Part shown: positions 8,568 through 17,221 of the stretch, piece after piece
How positions within the stretch are numbered: the first letter of the stretch is position 1
Layout of the letters: each line of letters starts with the position of its first letter
NCBI RefSeq assembly: GCF_900104065.1
Contig: NZ_FNLC01000001.1
Span: forward strand, 744,001 to 808,000
DNA: 64,000 bases
DNA from: Natronobacterium texcoconense
GTDB lineage: Archaea; Halobacteriota; Halobacteria; Halobacteriales; Natrialbaceae
Reading direction: 5' to 3'
Made by a program: the position numbers and the translations under genes
Notes under the pieces: generated by a model
What the model was told of the DNA's origin: nothing
The model's database searches: none
The model's input: only the letters and a program-made list of their open reading frames with translations

Positions 8568-8646
8568 TACGGTTTGCTGTAACTGGTTCCCACCGATCGT
8601 CAGACCGGGATCGGCGATGGTGGGAAGTGACTACAGCAGACCGTAT
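8567..8646. repeat. 80-bp palindromic repeat, family B, copy 1
   Basis: The element runs from ATACGGTTTGCTGTAACTGG to a right end ACTACAGCAGACCGTAT. The two ends are reverse complements with a few mismatches, and the inner GGTTCCCACC pairs with GGTGGGAA. Its first base is the last base of the upstream TGA stop codon. A second copy with the same outer arms lies at 60180-60261, again starting on a TGA stop. It may act as a bidirectional terminator or be a non-autonomous mobile element. Confidence 0.78.
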
Positions 8647-8674
8647 GAGAAGAAAAGCGAGTCGAGTCCGGACG

Positions 8675-9085
8675 TCAGGCCGTCGCCTCGAGGTTCTCGT
8701 ACTCCGCGATCCGTTCGCGAACCTCGTCCGAGAGCGGCTCCGGCTGTCCCTCCGAATTCGTCTGGACCATGACGGTTTCGGCGGTCGCGGCGATTTCGCC
8801 GTCGGCAGTGCGAATTTCGTACTCGATCGTGCAACTGGTCGTTCCCAGGTCGGTCACCCAGAGCGTGACAGTGGGTTCGTCACCCCGCGTGAGTGGTCGT
8901 TTGTAGGAAATCTCGAGGTTCACGATGACGAAACCGGCGTCCTGCTGGCGAATCTCCATGACCTCGTCGATGTAATCGATTCGTGCGGCTTCGATGTAGC
9001 TCGCGTAGACAGCGTGGTTGACGTGATCCATCGGGTCGAGGTCGCGAAACCGGACGGGGATCTCGGTGGTGAACTTCTCATTCAT
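8675..9085 (-). CDS. Acyl-CoA thioesterase (4HBT hotdog fold)
   Basis: This 136-residue single-domain hotdog protein contains the 4-hydroxybenzoyl-CoA thioesterase signature FRDLDPMDHVNHAVYASYIEAARI (the aspartate of the DLDPMDHVNH stretch is the likely catalytic residue) and the second-half pattern EISYKRPLTRGDEPTV. It hydrolyses an acyl-CoA thioester, substrate unknown. It lies on the minus strand, just downstream of the repeat, and is convergent with the methyltransferase. Confidence 0.88.
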   Translation of the reverse strand: MNEKFTTEIPVRFRDLDPMDHVNHAVYASYIEAARIDYIDEVMEIRQQDAGFVIVNLEISYKRPLTRGDEPTVTLWVTDLGTTSCTIEYEIRTADGEIAATAETVMVQTNSEGQPEPLSDEVRERIAEYENLEATA

Positions 9086-9146
9086 TGTTCATTGTCGAAA
9101 CGGAGCGGGCTAAAGAGCCCACCGGTTCGGGCAACGTTCGAGCCGG

Positions 9147-9914
9147 TCACTGCTGGCTGTACAGTCGGGCGTGTTCGTCGCAGAACACAGGGTCGCGTAG
9201 CTGGGCCTCGATCAGGTCCTCGTGATAGTGAGCGTTGTAGAGCCGACACGCTTCGCGGTCACAGAAGGCCTCGCCCGTCTCGAGGTAGTGGTAGGCCTGC
9301 AGGACGTAGCCTTTCAGGGCGTCGGTCGTCCGCGGATCGTCCTCGACCAGGAAGTCGCCCTCGACCTGATTCTCGAGGACCTCTCGCGGCGGTGCGTCGC
9401 CCGAGAGCAGGGCGTGGCGCTGCTTTTCCTTGTAGTACTCCTCAGGTTTGGCCGGTGCCTCGTAGAGGCCGGGCACCGATACCAGCGCGGGCTGACCCAG
9501 TACGTTCACGCGCTTGTGCCAGCGGCCATCGTGGTCGCCCCAGGTACCGATCGCTCGATCCAGCAGTGGGACGTGAAGTTTCTCGAGACCGCGTTCCTCG
9601 TCCGGCAAGGCGCTGTTCAACGCTCGCTGGACCTGAAGCCCGTCGTAGAGGACGCCACCCTCGCGGTCGGGGTTCTCGAGCGCGCGTTCCTCGTATCGGA
9701 TCGTTCCGAGCATCGTGTTCCCCGTTTCGCGGTCGTACGGCGAGGTGACGCGGGCCTCGGCGAACCGTTCGGGGAGGTCGTCCGTTCGGTGTACCTCGAG
9801 AAACCGGTCTTGGACGGACACCGTGGCGTCGACGCGGCCCTCGAGCCAGTCGGCGAGTTCGTCGGTGTCGACGGGGGTCGTCGGCGCCCGGTAGAGCGTA
9901 ACTCGATCGACCAT
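9147..9914 (-). CDS. Conserved haloarchaeal protein, possible metallopeptidase (DUF6775-like)
   Basis: This 255-residue soluble protein starts MVDRVTLYRAPTTPVD. I recognise it only as a conserved archaeal family; the pattern resembles DUF6775 putative metallopeptidases. Possible metal ligands are a C-terminal CDREACRLYNAHYHEDLIEAQ stretch and PVFCDEHARLY, giving clustered Cys and His residues (about 219-250). It contains GVLYDGLQVQRALN and a RHALLSGDAPP segment. It lies between the thioesterase and the flippase on the same strand. Confidence 0.55.
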   Translation of the reverse strand: MVDRVTLYRAPTTPVDTDELADWLEGRVDATVSVQDRFLEVHRTDDLPERFAEARVTSPYDRETGNTMLGTIRYEERALENPDREGGVLYDGLQVQRALNSALPDEERGLEKLHVPLLDRAIGTWGDHDGRWHKRVNVLGQPALVSVPGLYEAPAKPEEYYKEKQRHALLSGDAPPREVLENQVEGDFLVEDDPRTTDALKGYVLQAYHYLETGEAFCDREACRLYNAHYHEDLIEAQLRDPVFCDEHARLYSQQ

Positions 9915-10016
9915 GTATTCCGTAGTCGTACCACGCGGTAATGGGTTGCGGTCCTCGGGGAGGTGAACGTACAGTGGCGTTCCGCAGCGATAGCGACCGA
10001 TTCCTGTCGAGGTGCC

Positions 10017-11567
10017 CTACGCGGAGCGATCGGTGGGTTCCGGCGTCTCCGTCAGTTCGGCCCGGTACCGGTCGGCGAGTTCGCGAACGACGAGCCTGTC
10101 CCGTGGATCGACGCCGAGAACGTGGAGCGTCAGGACGTAAGCGATCAACCCTGCAGGGATACCAGCCAGAGCGACGAACCCGCTGGAGACGCCGGCGCGT
10201 ATCGTCCACATGACGGACAGCGCGACGCCGCCAGCCGCGATCGGCGTGAGGAACGTCCGATCGAACGGCCACAGTCCCTCGAACTGTCGCAGGAGAACGA
10301 CTTGGATGCCGTTCTGGACCGCAATCGCGATCGAGGTGCCGAGAGCGGCACCGACGAGGCCGAACTCCACGACGAACAGGTACGTCAACGCGACGTTGAG
10401 TATCGCCAGGAGCCAGTCGAGGAGCATCCGAGCGTACTGGTGGTCCGTCATCATCAGCAGCCACCCGGTCGCGCCGACGGCACTGCCGACGAAGACGCCG
10501 CCGAGATACACGACCAGTGGAACGTACCCCTGCGTGTACGTCTGTCCGAACAGCGCGAGAAACTCCCGCCCGTACACGACGAGTACGACGAGAACGGGGA
10601 CGACCGTGGTGACGATCAGCCGCGTGACTGACGTATAGATCTCGTTGAGGACGTCGATCCGGCCGTCAGCGTACAGATCCGACGCAACTGGCGGTAACAA
10701 CTGGTTGAACGACCGTAGCGGAATCCACGCGATCGCGATCAACACGAGCAAAGCGTTGTAGACGCCGGCCGCGACCGTCGTCAGCAGCGCCCCCACCAGC
10801 AGCACGTCGATCCGGTTCTGGAACACTTTTCCGAGGCTACTCATCGCGACGGGGCCGGCGTGGTTGTAGAAGCGCCGGCTCTCGCTTCGAATCTCGCGCA
10901 GGGACGGGACGATTCCCGTTACATGCGCCGCAATCGGTGCAGCGAGCACCGCCAAGACAGCCGTTCCGACGACGATCGCGCCGGTGACGCCGACGACCGA
11001 GTACCCGAGCGCGAGTGCCACGCTCGCACAGACGAGCCGAACGCCCGGACGAAACAGCTTGTTGAACGCGACTTCGCCGCGGGCGGAGCCGACCGACCGG
11101 AAGATGCCGGAGACGACCGTGATGATACCGAGCAACAGCACGAGGAACCCGAAGCCGCGCATCGTCGGCACGAACGACGGGTGGTCGACGGTGAGTTCGT
11201 TGATCCGCGGGGCCAGGAGCCAGACGGCGACCCCCAGCAGGACGCCGAATCCTATCGTGGTCGCGTACGCCAGTCCCACGACCGTCGACTGGCGCCGGGG
11301 CCGTTCCGCATAGGCGGGAACGTATCGTTGCAGCGCCGGCACGCTCCCGAAGGTCACGAGTCGGACGAGTATCTGTGCGATCCGCCACGCCATCGCGTAC
11401 ACGCCGTACGCCGTCGGCCCGAGACCGCGTGCGAGAACGACCTCGACGGCCGTCATCAGCGCTCGCTGTCCCGAAATTCCGCCGGAGGTGACGACTGCGC
11501 CGTGAGCGATAGTCAGGAGGGCGTCCCGTTCCTCGTCCGGAATCGACTCCTCGTCCGCTCGAGTCAC
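10017..11567 (-). CDS. Polysaccharide/oligosaccharide flippase, MATE-MVF superfamily
   Basis: This 516-residue integral membrane protein has about 12-14 hydrophobic helices. The N-terminal segment IAHGAVVTSGGISGQRALM and the LGPTAYGVYAMAWRIAQILVRL repeat are typical of Wzx-like flippases that move lipid-linked oligosaccharides for N-glycan or exopolysaccharide assembly. The GTG at 11567 is preferred because related proteins start close to the EESIPDEERDALLTIAHG motif; an alternative GTG lies at 11585. It is followed (at higher coordinates) by a sugar epimerase, which supports a glycan context. Confidence 0.83.
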   Translation of the reverse strand: MTRADEESIPDEERDALLTIAHGAVVTSGGISGQRALMTAVEVVLARGLGPTAYGVYAMAWRIAQILVRLVTFGSVPALQRYVPAYAERPRRQSTVVGLAYATTIGFGVLLGVAVWLLAPRINELTVDHPSFVPTMRGFGFLVLLLGIITVVSGIFRSVGSARGEVAFNKLFRPGVRLVCASVALALGYSVVGVTGAIVVGTAVLAVLAAPIAAHVTGIVPSLREIRSESRRFYNHAGPVAMSSLGKVFQNRIDVLLVGALLTTVAAGVYNALLVLIAIAWIPLRSFNQLLPPVASDLYADGRIDVLNEIYTSVTRLIVTTVVPVLVVLVVYGREFLALFGQTYTQGYVPLVVYLGGVFVGSAVGATGWLLMMTDHQYARMLLDWLLAILNVALTYLFVVEFGLVGAALGTSIAIAVQNGIQVVLLRQFEGLWPFDRTFLTPIAAGGVALSVMWTIRAGVSSGFVALAGIPAGLIAYVLTLHVLGVDPRDRLVVRELADRYRAELTETPEPTDRSA

Positions 11568-11624
11568 TATTCGTACCCGTACCACTCGATCTGAAGTTGA
11601 AAAGTCAATCGTTCCGACGGGTAT

Positions 11625-12515
11625 CTACTTCTCGAGAAACGCCGGCCCCTCCACGGACTCCGTCTCGGCCTCCCGCCACGAGTGAGCGGGTTCCCAGTTC
11701 AGGTCCCGGCGCGCTTTCGCCGTCGAGAACGCCGACTGGTCGCCCTCGAGAGCACACTCTTCGGGCAGGTCGCCGAAGACGGCTTCGATCGTCTCCGCGG
11801 TCGGCCGACCGAGGTAGTTCTCCGCCGCCATCGCGTGGTAGGCCTCGTGGCCGTCGACGTCGGCCTCGAGCGCGGCGTCGACGATCGAGACGACGTCGCG
11901 GACGTCGACGTACGACCAGAAGTGACCGGCCGGTTCCGCCGTCGCCGGATCGAACGCCTCCGATTCGTCGGTCGCCACGTACTCACCGGGATACTGGACC
12001 CAGGACGGCCGTATCGAGACGACCGAGACGTCGTGTTTCCGAACCGTCTTCGCCGCGAGTTCCTCGCCGACGAGTTTCGACGTGCCGTACCCGTCCTCCG
12101 GTCGCATCGGATGATCCTCGTCGATCGGCAGGTAGTCGGGGAGAAACGGCTCCGCGGCGAACGGCATCCCGTAGAGGCTCTCGCTCGAGGTCCAGACCAC
12201 GTCCGCGCCGGTCCGACCCGCGGCCTCGAAGACGTGGTAGGTCGTCTCGACGTTCGTCAGGAACGTCTCGGTACCGGTCCGTTCGCCCATCCGCGGAATC
12301 CCCGCAGCGTGAACCATCGCGTCCGGGTCGTGCTCGAGGACCGTCTCCCACGCCTGACCCTGGTCGGTGAGATCGGCCGCGAGAAAGGTGGCGTTCTCGC
12401 GTTCGCTGGATGGTCGCTCGAGATCGAGTCCGAGGACGTCGTGTCCCTCGTCCGCGAAGTGATCGACGATCCAGCTTCCGACACCGCCGGTCGCGCCGGT
12501 GACGACGAGTTTCAT
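11625..12515 (-). CDS. NAD-dependent epimerase/dehydratase (extended SDR)
   Basis: This 296-residue extended short-chain dehydrogenase has an N-terminal NAD-binding GATGGVGSW motif (residues 7-15) and an acidic residue after the second strand (LDLERPS). A YGTSKLVGEE segment near residue 150 provides the catalytic Tyr and Lys, and a serine lies shortly before. It probably acts on a nucleotide sugar (epimerisation or reduction). The ATG at 12515 begins the fold exactly (MKLVVTGATG). The flippase downstream on the same strand supports a role in glycan synthesis. Confidence 0.85.
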   Translation of the reverse strand: MKLVVTGATGGVGSWIVDHFADEGHDVLGLDLERPSSERENATFLAADLTDQGQAWETVLEHDPDAMVHAAGIPRMGERTGTETFLTNVETTYHVFEAAGRTGADVVWTSSESLYGMPFAAEPFLPDYLPIDEDHPMRPEDGYGTSKLVGEELAAKTVRKHDVSVVSIRPSWVQYPGEYVATDESEAFDPATAEPAGHFWSYVDVRDVVSIVDAALEADVDGHEAYHAMAAENYLGRPTAETIEAVFGDLPEECALEGDQSAFSTAKARRDLNWEPAHSWREAETESVEGPAFLEK

Positions 12516-12573
12516 ACCCAACGGCTGTCGCGGGCCGGCGAAAACAGTGTGGGTTTCGGTGAGGGGACGAGGG

Positions 12574-12906
12574 TTACTCGGCGCCGGTAGTTTCCCCCGA
12601 GTTGCCTACGTCGCCGGAACTGCTCGAGTCGTTCGACCCTCTCGGTTCGTCCAGCTCTTCTGTCAACTCCTCGAGGTCGAGGTCGGCGGTCGCACCGAGG
12701 AACCACCAGCTACAGAGTGTGGCGACGAGAAATCCGCTTGCGAACAGAAACTCACCGCCACCGAGCACGAACGGTGAAACCATCGCGGCGAGACCGACGA
12801 GAGTTCCGAGAGTGGCCAGAAGCAACGAGACGAGTCGCCGGAAGAAGTGGTTTAGCTCCCGTCGAACGGCGATTCGGACGGCAGTCACGTCGCGGTCGTC
12901 TTCCAT
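12574..12906 (-). CDS. Small membrane protein with acidic tail
   Basis: This 110-residue protein has two predicted transmembrane helices (about residues 25-47 and 51-70) and a C-terminal acidic, Ser/Gly-rich tail (residues 72-110). The cytoplasmic N-terminus contains RRELNHFFRRL. It is typical of uncharacterised haloarchaeal membrane proteins; no motif indicates a function. Confidence 0.6.
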   Translation of the reverse strand: MEDDRDVTAVRIAVRRELNHFFRRLVSLLLATLGTLVGLAAMVSPFVLGGGEFLFASGFLVATLCSWWFLGATADLDLEELTEELDEPRGSNDSSSSGDVGNSGETTGAE

Positions 12907-13015
12907 ACGTCAACCACCGACGGGAGGTCTATCAATTCGGTGATCGACGAATCCATCAGTCTCGTTCGCGTGCGGGTCCCACCAGCACGGGATGTGAAAT
13001 CTCGTCGGCAGAAGG

Positions 13016-13021
13016 TTTATT
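13016..13021 (+). promoter_or_regulatory. TATA-like box for zinc-ribbon membrane protein
   Basis: TTTATT lies 33-38 nt before the GTG at 13054, a spacing compatible with a short-leader transcript. It argues for that GTG rather than an upstream start at 12940, because the upstream start would lie before the promoter. Confidence 0.45.
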
Positions 13022-13053
13022 CTCCCGACGGAGAAACAGGATGGTCATCGACG

Positions 13054-13353
13054 GTGCCACTCGAGGCTATCACTTCAGAGTCAGTAGTGACGATCGCGGT
13101 GCTCGTCGCGATCGGCGTCGGGACCTACTTCCGGATCGTCGTGGAGTTCGAGCAGCTACATGCGCTCAGCAGTTCTGACGATTCGACGTCGACGCCGCCG
13201 AAGACCAATTGTCCGTCCTGTGGCTCCCGGACGACCGACGACGGAACCTGTGATTACTGTGGCGAGTCGCTCGCCGAGGATCCGGCCGATCACGACTCGA
13301 GCGATCGGACCCAGACCGAAAGCGGCTGGAGCGACGAGACTGGCTGGTCGTAG
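13054..13353 (+). CDS. Small membrane protein with zinc ribbon
   Basis: This 99-residue protein has one N-terminal transmembrane helix (TIAVLVAIGVGTYFRIVV) and a soluble C-terminal part holding a zinc ribbon, CPSCGSRTTDDGTCDYCGES (two CxxC knuckles). It ends with a Ser/Thr/Trp-rich tail. The GTG at 13054 was chosen on the promoter position and because the upstream extension is Arg-rich and unlike the rest. The zinc ribbon plus membrane anchor recalls small DUF proteins of unknown function in haloarchaea. Confidence 0.62.
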   Translation: MPLEAITSESVVTIAVLVAIGVGTYFRIVVEFEQLHALSSSDDSTSTPPKTNCPSCGSRTTDDGTCDYCGESLAEDPADHDSSDRTQTESGWSDETGWS

Positions 13354-13390
13354 CGTCGTCGCGAAAGTCGGAGAACTCGTTCGTACGCGG

Positions 13391-14320
13391 TCAGTCGTCG
13401 GCCGGTGCCGCACGCGACGTGATGTCGACGGGTTCGGCGTCGACCTCGAGCTCGTCGAGTGCTTCCTGTGCGGCGCGCTTGCCGGAGACGAGCATGGCAC
13501 CGAAGGTCGGACCCATGCGCGGCAGGCCGTAGGTCGTCGCGGTGGCCATCCCGGTGGCGATCAGGCCGTCGTGGACGAGCCCGGTGTGTTCGACGACGGC
13601 GTCCTCGCTCTTGCCGACCCACATGGAGTCGTGGCCGGGCGAGTCGTGACCGGGCGCACCGTACTGATCGTCGCCGGTCTGGTCCATTCCTGTCGCGGAG
13701 GCTTCGGCGTCGCCGATACCGGGTGCGTCGAGGACGCCGCGCTCGTCGAGTTTCTTGACGGCCATCGCGTCGTGACCCGTCGCGTCGATGACGAGGTCGG
13801 CCTCGACCGCGATCGGGTCGACGCAGGTGATCTCGCGGGGCAGCGCGTGGACCGGCGTCCAGTTCATCACGATCCCCGAGACCTTGTGGTCCTCGCGGAT
13901 GACGATGTCCGTGAACTCGGTCATGTTCTGCATCTTCGCGCCCGCGTCACAGGCAGCTTTGATGAGCCCGGAACAGGCCTCCGGACCGTTGGCGACGTAC
14001 AGCCCTTCGCTGTCCTCGGACTGTTTGTAGGAGACCTCGAGTTCCTCGAGGATGTTCTGGGCCGGATCACGTACCGTCACCTTGTTCATCAGGAATCCGC
14101 CGAGCCAGAAGCCGCCGCCGAGGTAGTTGTTCTTCTCGACGACCATCGTCTTCACGCCGCGCTCTGCGAGTTCCTTCGCGGCGGTCAGCCCCGAGGGGCC
14201 ACCGCCGACGATGATGACGTCTGAGTCCGAGAAGTCCATGAACTCCTCGGTCCACTCCTGGCCGATTGCACGCGTTACGTCCGCCTCGCCCACCTGACTG
14301 AACTGGTCGAAGTCGCTCAT
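13391..14320 (-). CDS. thi4: Thiamine thiazole synthase Thi4 (sulfide-donor cysteine type)
   Basis: Thi4 makes the thiazole moiety of thiamine from NAD, glycine and a sulfur source. The 309-residue protein has the FAD/NAD-binding motif [11 protein letters not shown] (residues 34-44) and the family motif [16 protein letters not shown]. Cys166 in ITCVDP aligns with the active-site cysteine known from yeast Thi4 and essential in Haloferax volcanii Thi4, so it is probably the single-turnover, cysteine-sulfur donor form rather than the His-containing methanogen form that uses free sulfide. The HxxH-like [16 protein letters not shown] stretch is also conserved. Its promoter region (14321-14400) is a candidate target for the ThiR-like regulator. 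Confidence 0.92.
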   Translation of the reverse strand: MSDFDQFSQVGEADVTRAIGQEWTEEFMDFSDSDVIIVGGGPSGLTAAKELAERGVKTMVVEKNNYLGGGFWLGGFLMNKVTVRDPAQNILEELEVSYKQSEDSEGLYVANGPEACSGLIKAACDAGAKMQNMTEFTDIVIREDHKVSGIVMNWTPVHALPREITCVDPIAVEADLVIDATGHDAMAVKKLDERGVLDAPGIGDAEASATGMDQTGDDQYGAPGHDSPGHDSMWVGKSEDAVVEHTGLVHDGLIATGMATATTYGLPRMGPTFGAMLVSGKRAAQEALDELEVDAEPVDITSRAAPADD

Positions 14321-14474
14321 ACAACTAGGTGGTATACTCGAGTGGTGAAAAGTCTGTCGCGACGTTCAGACGTGACTGAACGATCGTGCCAGCGTAACCC
14401 ACGGACTGGTGAGCAGCGAGTCGAGCTATGAAATCGGACTTCGGTAGTCTGCAGAGAGAAAAGCGATGAAGCGG

Positions 14475-14900
14475 TTACTCGGTAACGACGACCGTCCCTG
14501 CCATCGTTCCGGGTTCGAAGTGCGGTTCGCAGATGTAGACGTACCGGCCCGGGACCTCGAAGGTGTATTCGAACGTCTCCCGTGGACCGATTCGGCCGCC
14601 GCGATAGCCGTGCCAGGCGTCTCGAGCGGTTTCCTCGTCGTCGTAGCCGCCGCTTGCGAAGTACTCAGCCTCTTCGGGGATGCCGTCCTCGAGCGCCGTC
14701 ACCGTGTGGTCGGCGCTGCTCGTGTTCTTCCAGACGACGGTTTCGCCGACGCTGGCCTCGTACTCCTCGGGATCGAACGCGTTGCGAGACATACCGATCT
14801 GGTACTCCTCGCCGTCGAACGCACTGAGAACTGACGTACAGCCCGCGATCGTCGCCGAAACGCCGGTTCCGACGGCGGCGAGGTAGACGCGCCGGTTCAT
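14475..14900 (-). CDS. Halocyanin-like blue copper lipoprotein
   Basis: This 141-residue exported electron carrier has a signal peptide with lipobox TIAGC (Cys21), so it is membrane anchored. The plastocyanin fold shows the four copper ligands: His65 (SADHTV), Cys124 (YICEPH), His127 and Met133 (GTMAG). Halocyanins carry electrons between respiratory complexes on the outer face of the membrane. It stands alone between thi4 and the archaetidylserine synthase. It retains all the ligands, unlike the halocyanin-like protein at 53874-54443. Confidence 0.9.
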   Translation of the reverse strand: MNRRVYLAAVGTGVSATIAGCTSVLSAFDGEEYQIGMSRNAFDPEEYEASVGETVVWKNTSSADHTVTALEDGIPEEAEYFASGGYDDEETARDAWHGYRGGRIGPRETFEYTFEVPGRYVYICEPHFEPGTMAGTVVVTE

Positions 14901-15030
14901 ACCGGACGGTTAGGCGAGTGGGGGTATAACCAGCCCGGTTCGGGAGTCCGGTTCGACGATCGAACCACGGCCGTGTCCGGTCGTCATGAAACGAAAACAC
15001 GTAAGGTATCTGCCCGTCGAATCGGCGAGT

Positions 15031-15756
15031 ATGCTCCCGCGGTTCGTCGGTCGACTGGGCGTCGCCGACGCGGTGACGATCGCAAACGCCGCGCTGGGTT
15101 TCGTCGCCGTCGTCGTCGCGTTCGTCGACATCGATCTCGCCGCCCGCCTCATCCTCCTCGCAGCAGTCGCGGACGGATTAGACGGCATCCTCGCACGCCG
15201 GTACGGTGGTACCGAGGCCGGCCCCTACCTCGACTCGCTCGCCGACGTCGCCTCCTTCGGCGTCGCGCCGGCCGTCCTCGCGTTCGTCGTCGTCACCGAC
15301 GGGCTCGGCGTCAGTCACGACGCCGTCACCGCCGAACTCCTACTGGTGACCGCCGTCTGCGCCCTGTTCGTCGCGACGGCGGTCGCCCGGCTGGGAATGT
15401 ACACGACATACGACACCGCCGCGAACTACACCGAAGGGATCCAGACGACGCTGGCCGCGACGATCCTCGGAGCCGCCATCCTCGCAGGCGTCGCCGACGC
15501 CTGGCTCGTGCTCGCGATCACCGGTGCGTTCTGTTACCTGATGGTCTCGCGGATCACCTACCCCGACCTGCTCGCTCGCGACGCTGCCATCATGGGCGTC
15601 GTCCACGTCCTCGCGGTGCTCGTCCCGACCTTCGCCGACCGATCGTTCCCCTTTGCCCTCCTGTTGCTCGGACTCGCGTACATGACGTTGAGTCCCTGGT
15701 TCTACTGGCGCGAGGGCCCCGAACCGGCGACGGCCGACGTGCATGGAAACGCTTAG
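15031..15756 (+). CDS. CDP-alcohol phosphatidyltransferase, probable archaetidylserine synthase
   Basis: This 241-residue integral membrane enzyme of phospholipid synthesis has the CDP-alcohol phosphotransferase signature in DGLDGILARRYGG followed by LDSLAD (the D-x-x-D-G-x2-A-R-x8-G-x3-D-x3-D pattern). About 7-8 transmembrane helices follow. The following SFGVAP matches the phosphatidylserine synthase (PssA) type, so archaetidylserine synthase is the likeliest reaction (CDP-archaeol plus serine). The ATG at 15031 begins the family-like N-terminus MLPRFVGRLGVADAVTIAN; an upstream start at 14986 is possible but adds an Arg/Lys-rich, unlike stretch. Confidence 0.85.
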   Translation: MLPRFVGRLGVADAVTIANAALGFVAVVVAFVDIDLAARLILLAAVADGLDGILARRYGGTEAGPYLDSLADVASFGVAPAVLAFVVVTDGLGVSHDAVTAELLLVTAVCALFVATAVARLGMYTTYDTAANYTEGIQTTLAATILGAAILAGVADAWLVLAITGAFCYLMVSRITYPDLLARDAAIMGVVHVLAVLVPTFADRSFPFALLLLGLAYMTLSPWFYWREGPEPATADVHGNA

Positions 15757-15828
15757 GGCGATCCTGACACGACCGTAGCGTATGGACTCTGTCACGCGTC
15801 GGCGTCGTCTTGCAGCGACGGTGGTACC

Positions 15829-17199
15829 ATGAGCGAAGACGAGTCAACTCCCGACGAGAGCGAAGCCGAACAGTCGGCGGATCTCGACGCGATTCGGGAC
15901 CGCCTGGACTCGTTCGAGAACGACCTCGAGGATCTCGAATCCGACCTCGAGGCGGCCGAAACCGAAGACGACTTAGACGTCGTCGAGGCCGACCTCGAGT
16001 CAACCCGCGAAGACCTCGAGGACGTCGAGATTCCGGATCCGCCGGAGACGGACGACGACGAGGAAGAGGACGACGAACCCACGCCCGAAGAGGAACTGCA
16101 GGACCGCTACGACGACGTCGAGAGCGATCTCGGCGATCTCGAGGACGACCTCGAGGACCAGCGCGGCCCCTACGCCGAGGACGTCGTCAGCGAGATCGAC
16201 GGCGTCGCGAACACGATCACGAACACCCGCTGGACGGTCGAGGGCGACGAGGAACTGATCGAGGCCGTCAACTCGTTCCTCACGGACGTGAACGACCTGC
16301 TCGGCAGTGACCTCTCGACGCCCGGCGGTCTCGAGCCAGTAAGCGGTGCCGAACTCGGTGAGAAAGGCGAGGAGGAGGGCAACGTCCCCGAGAAGCTCGA
16401 GGACACACTCGAGGACGCTACGGAGGCCGTCGAGGACGCCGGTCTCGACCCCGACGACGACGCCGAGACGATCGCCGGCCTGCTCGAGGCGACCGACGAC
16501 TTCGAGGGCGACGTCGACGACGCGACCGAGTGGACGGACCTCGAGGTCCGCGAACAGCTCCGCCGTGAAGGGTTCTACGACGTGCTCGATCACGTCAAGG
16601 ACTTCCCACCGGAGTGGCACGCGCTGAAGGTCCACGAGAAGCGAGGGAACGTCGATCAGATCCTGCTGGCCTACGAGACGCTCGGCTCCGAATTCATGGA
16701 GGAACACTGTCTCGAGGCCCTGGAACGGATGGGTCCCGAGGAGGCGATCGACCCGATGCTCCAGAAAGCGAACCGGCGTGACCAGGCGGCGATGCGTATT
16801 CTCGGAAAGATCGGCGTCGCAAACGACGACGTCGTCGACACGCTCGTCGACTACGTCGACTCCAACCCGGACCTCCAGAAGCCGGCGTTTCGTGCGCTCG
16901 GCGAGATCGGTGCCGAAGACGCCGTCCAGCCGATTGCGGACCAGCTCGTCGCGGACAATCCGGACGTTCGAAGCTGGGCCGCCCGTGCACTCGGTCTGAT
17001 CGGCGACACCCGCACGATCGACCCGCTCGCCGACGTCCTCGAAAACGACGACGAGGACCGCGTCCGTGCCAGCGCTGCGTGGGCGCTCAACCAGATCGGC
17101 ACGACGGAAGCCCTCGAGATCGTCGCCGAGTACCACGACGACCGGGCCTACCTCGTCCAGGCCGAAGCCGAGAGCGTCGACCTCGAGCCGGCTGCCTAA
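15829..17199 (+). CDS. Acidic coiled-coil protein with HEAT-like repeats
   Basis: This 456-residue protein has two parts. Residues 1-110 are very acidic with heptad-like Leu spacing (RDRLDSFENDLEDLESDLEA), predicting a coiled coil; a linker follows to about 240. Residues 270-455 form HEAT/armadillo-like helical repeats (for example RAALGEIGAEDAVQPIADQL-like units with AAWALNQIG). HEAT repeat proteins act as scaffolds or in protein-protein contacts, and haloarchaeal relatives are annotated only as HEAT domain proteins. No enzymatic motif is visible. It is convergent with the metallo-hydrolase gene, 22 bp away. Confidence 0.8.
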   Translation: MSEDESTPDESEAEQSADLDAIRDRLDSFENDLEDLESDLEAAETEDDLDVVEADLESTREDLEDVEIPDPPETDDDEEEDDEPTPEEELQDRYDDVESDLGDLEDDLEDQRGPYAEDVVSEIDGVANTITNTRWTVEGDEELIEAVNSFLTDVNDLLGSDLSTPGGLEPVSGAELGEKGEEEGNVPEKLEDTLEDATEAVEDAGLDPDDDAETIAGLLEATDDFEGDVDDATEWTDLEVREQLRREGFYDVLDHVKDFPPEWHALKVHEKRGNVDQILLAYETLGSEFMEEHCLEALERMGPEEAIDPMLQKANRRDQAAMRILGKIGVANDDVVDTLVDYVDSNPDLQKPAFRALGEIGAEDAVQPIADQLVADNPDVRSWAARALGLIGDTRTIDPLADVLENDDEDRVRASAAWALNQIGTTEALEIVAEYHDDRAYLVQAEAESVDLEPAA

Positions 17200-17221
17200 C
17201 TTTCGGCACGACCGACTGTTT

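Noticed and set aside
12940-13353. Longer start for the zinc-ribbon membrane protein
   Set aside because: The extra N-terminal part lies upstream of the TTTATT promoter element and is Arg-rich, so the GTG at 13054 fits better.
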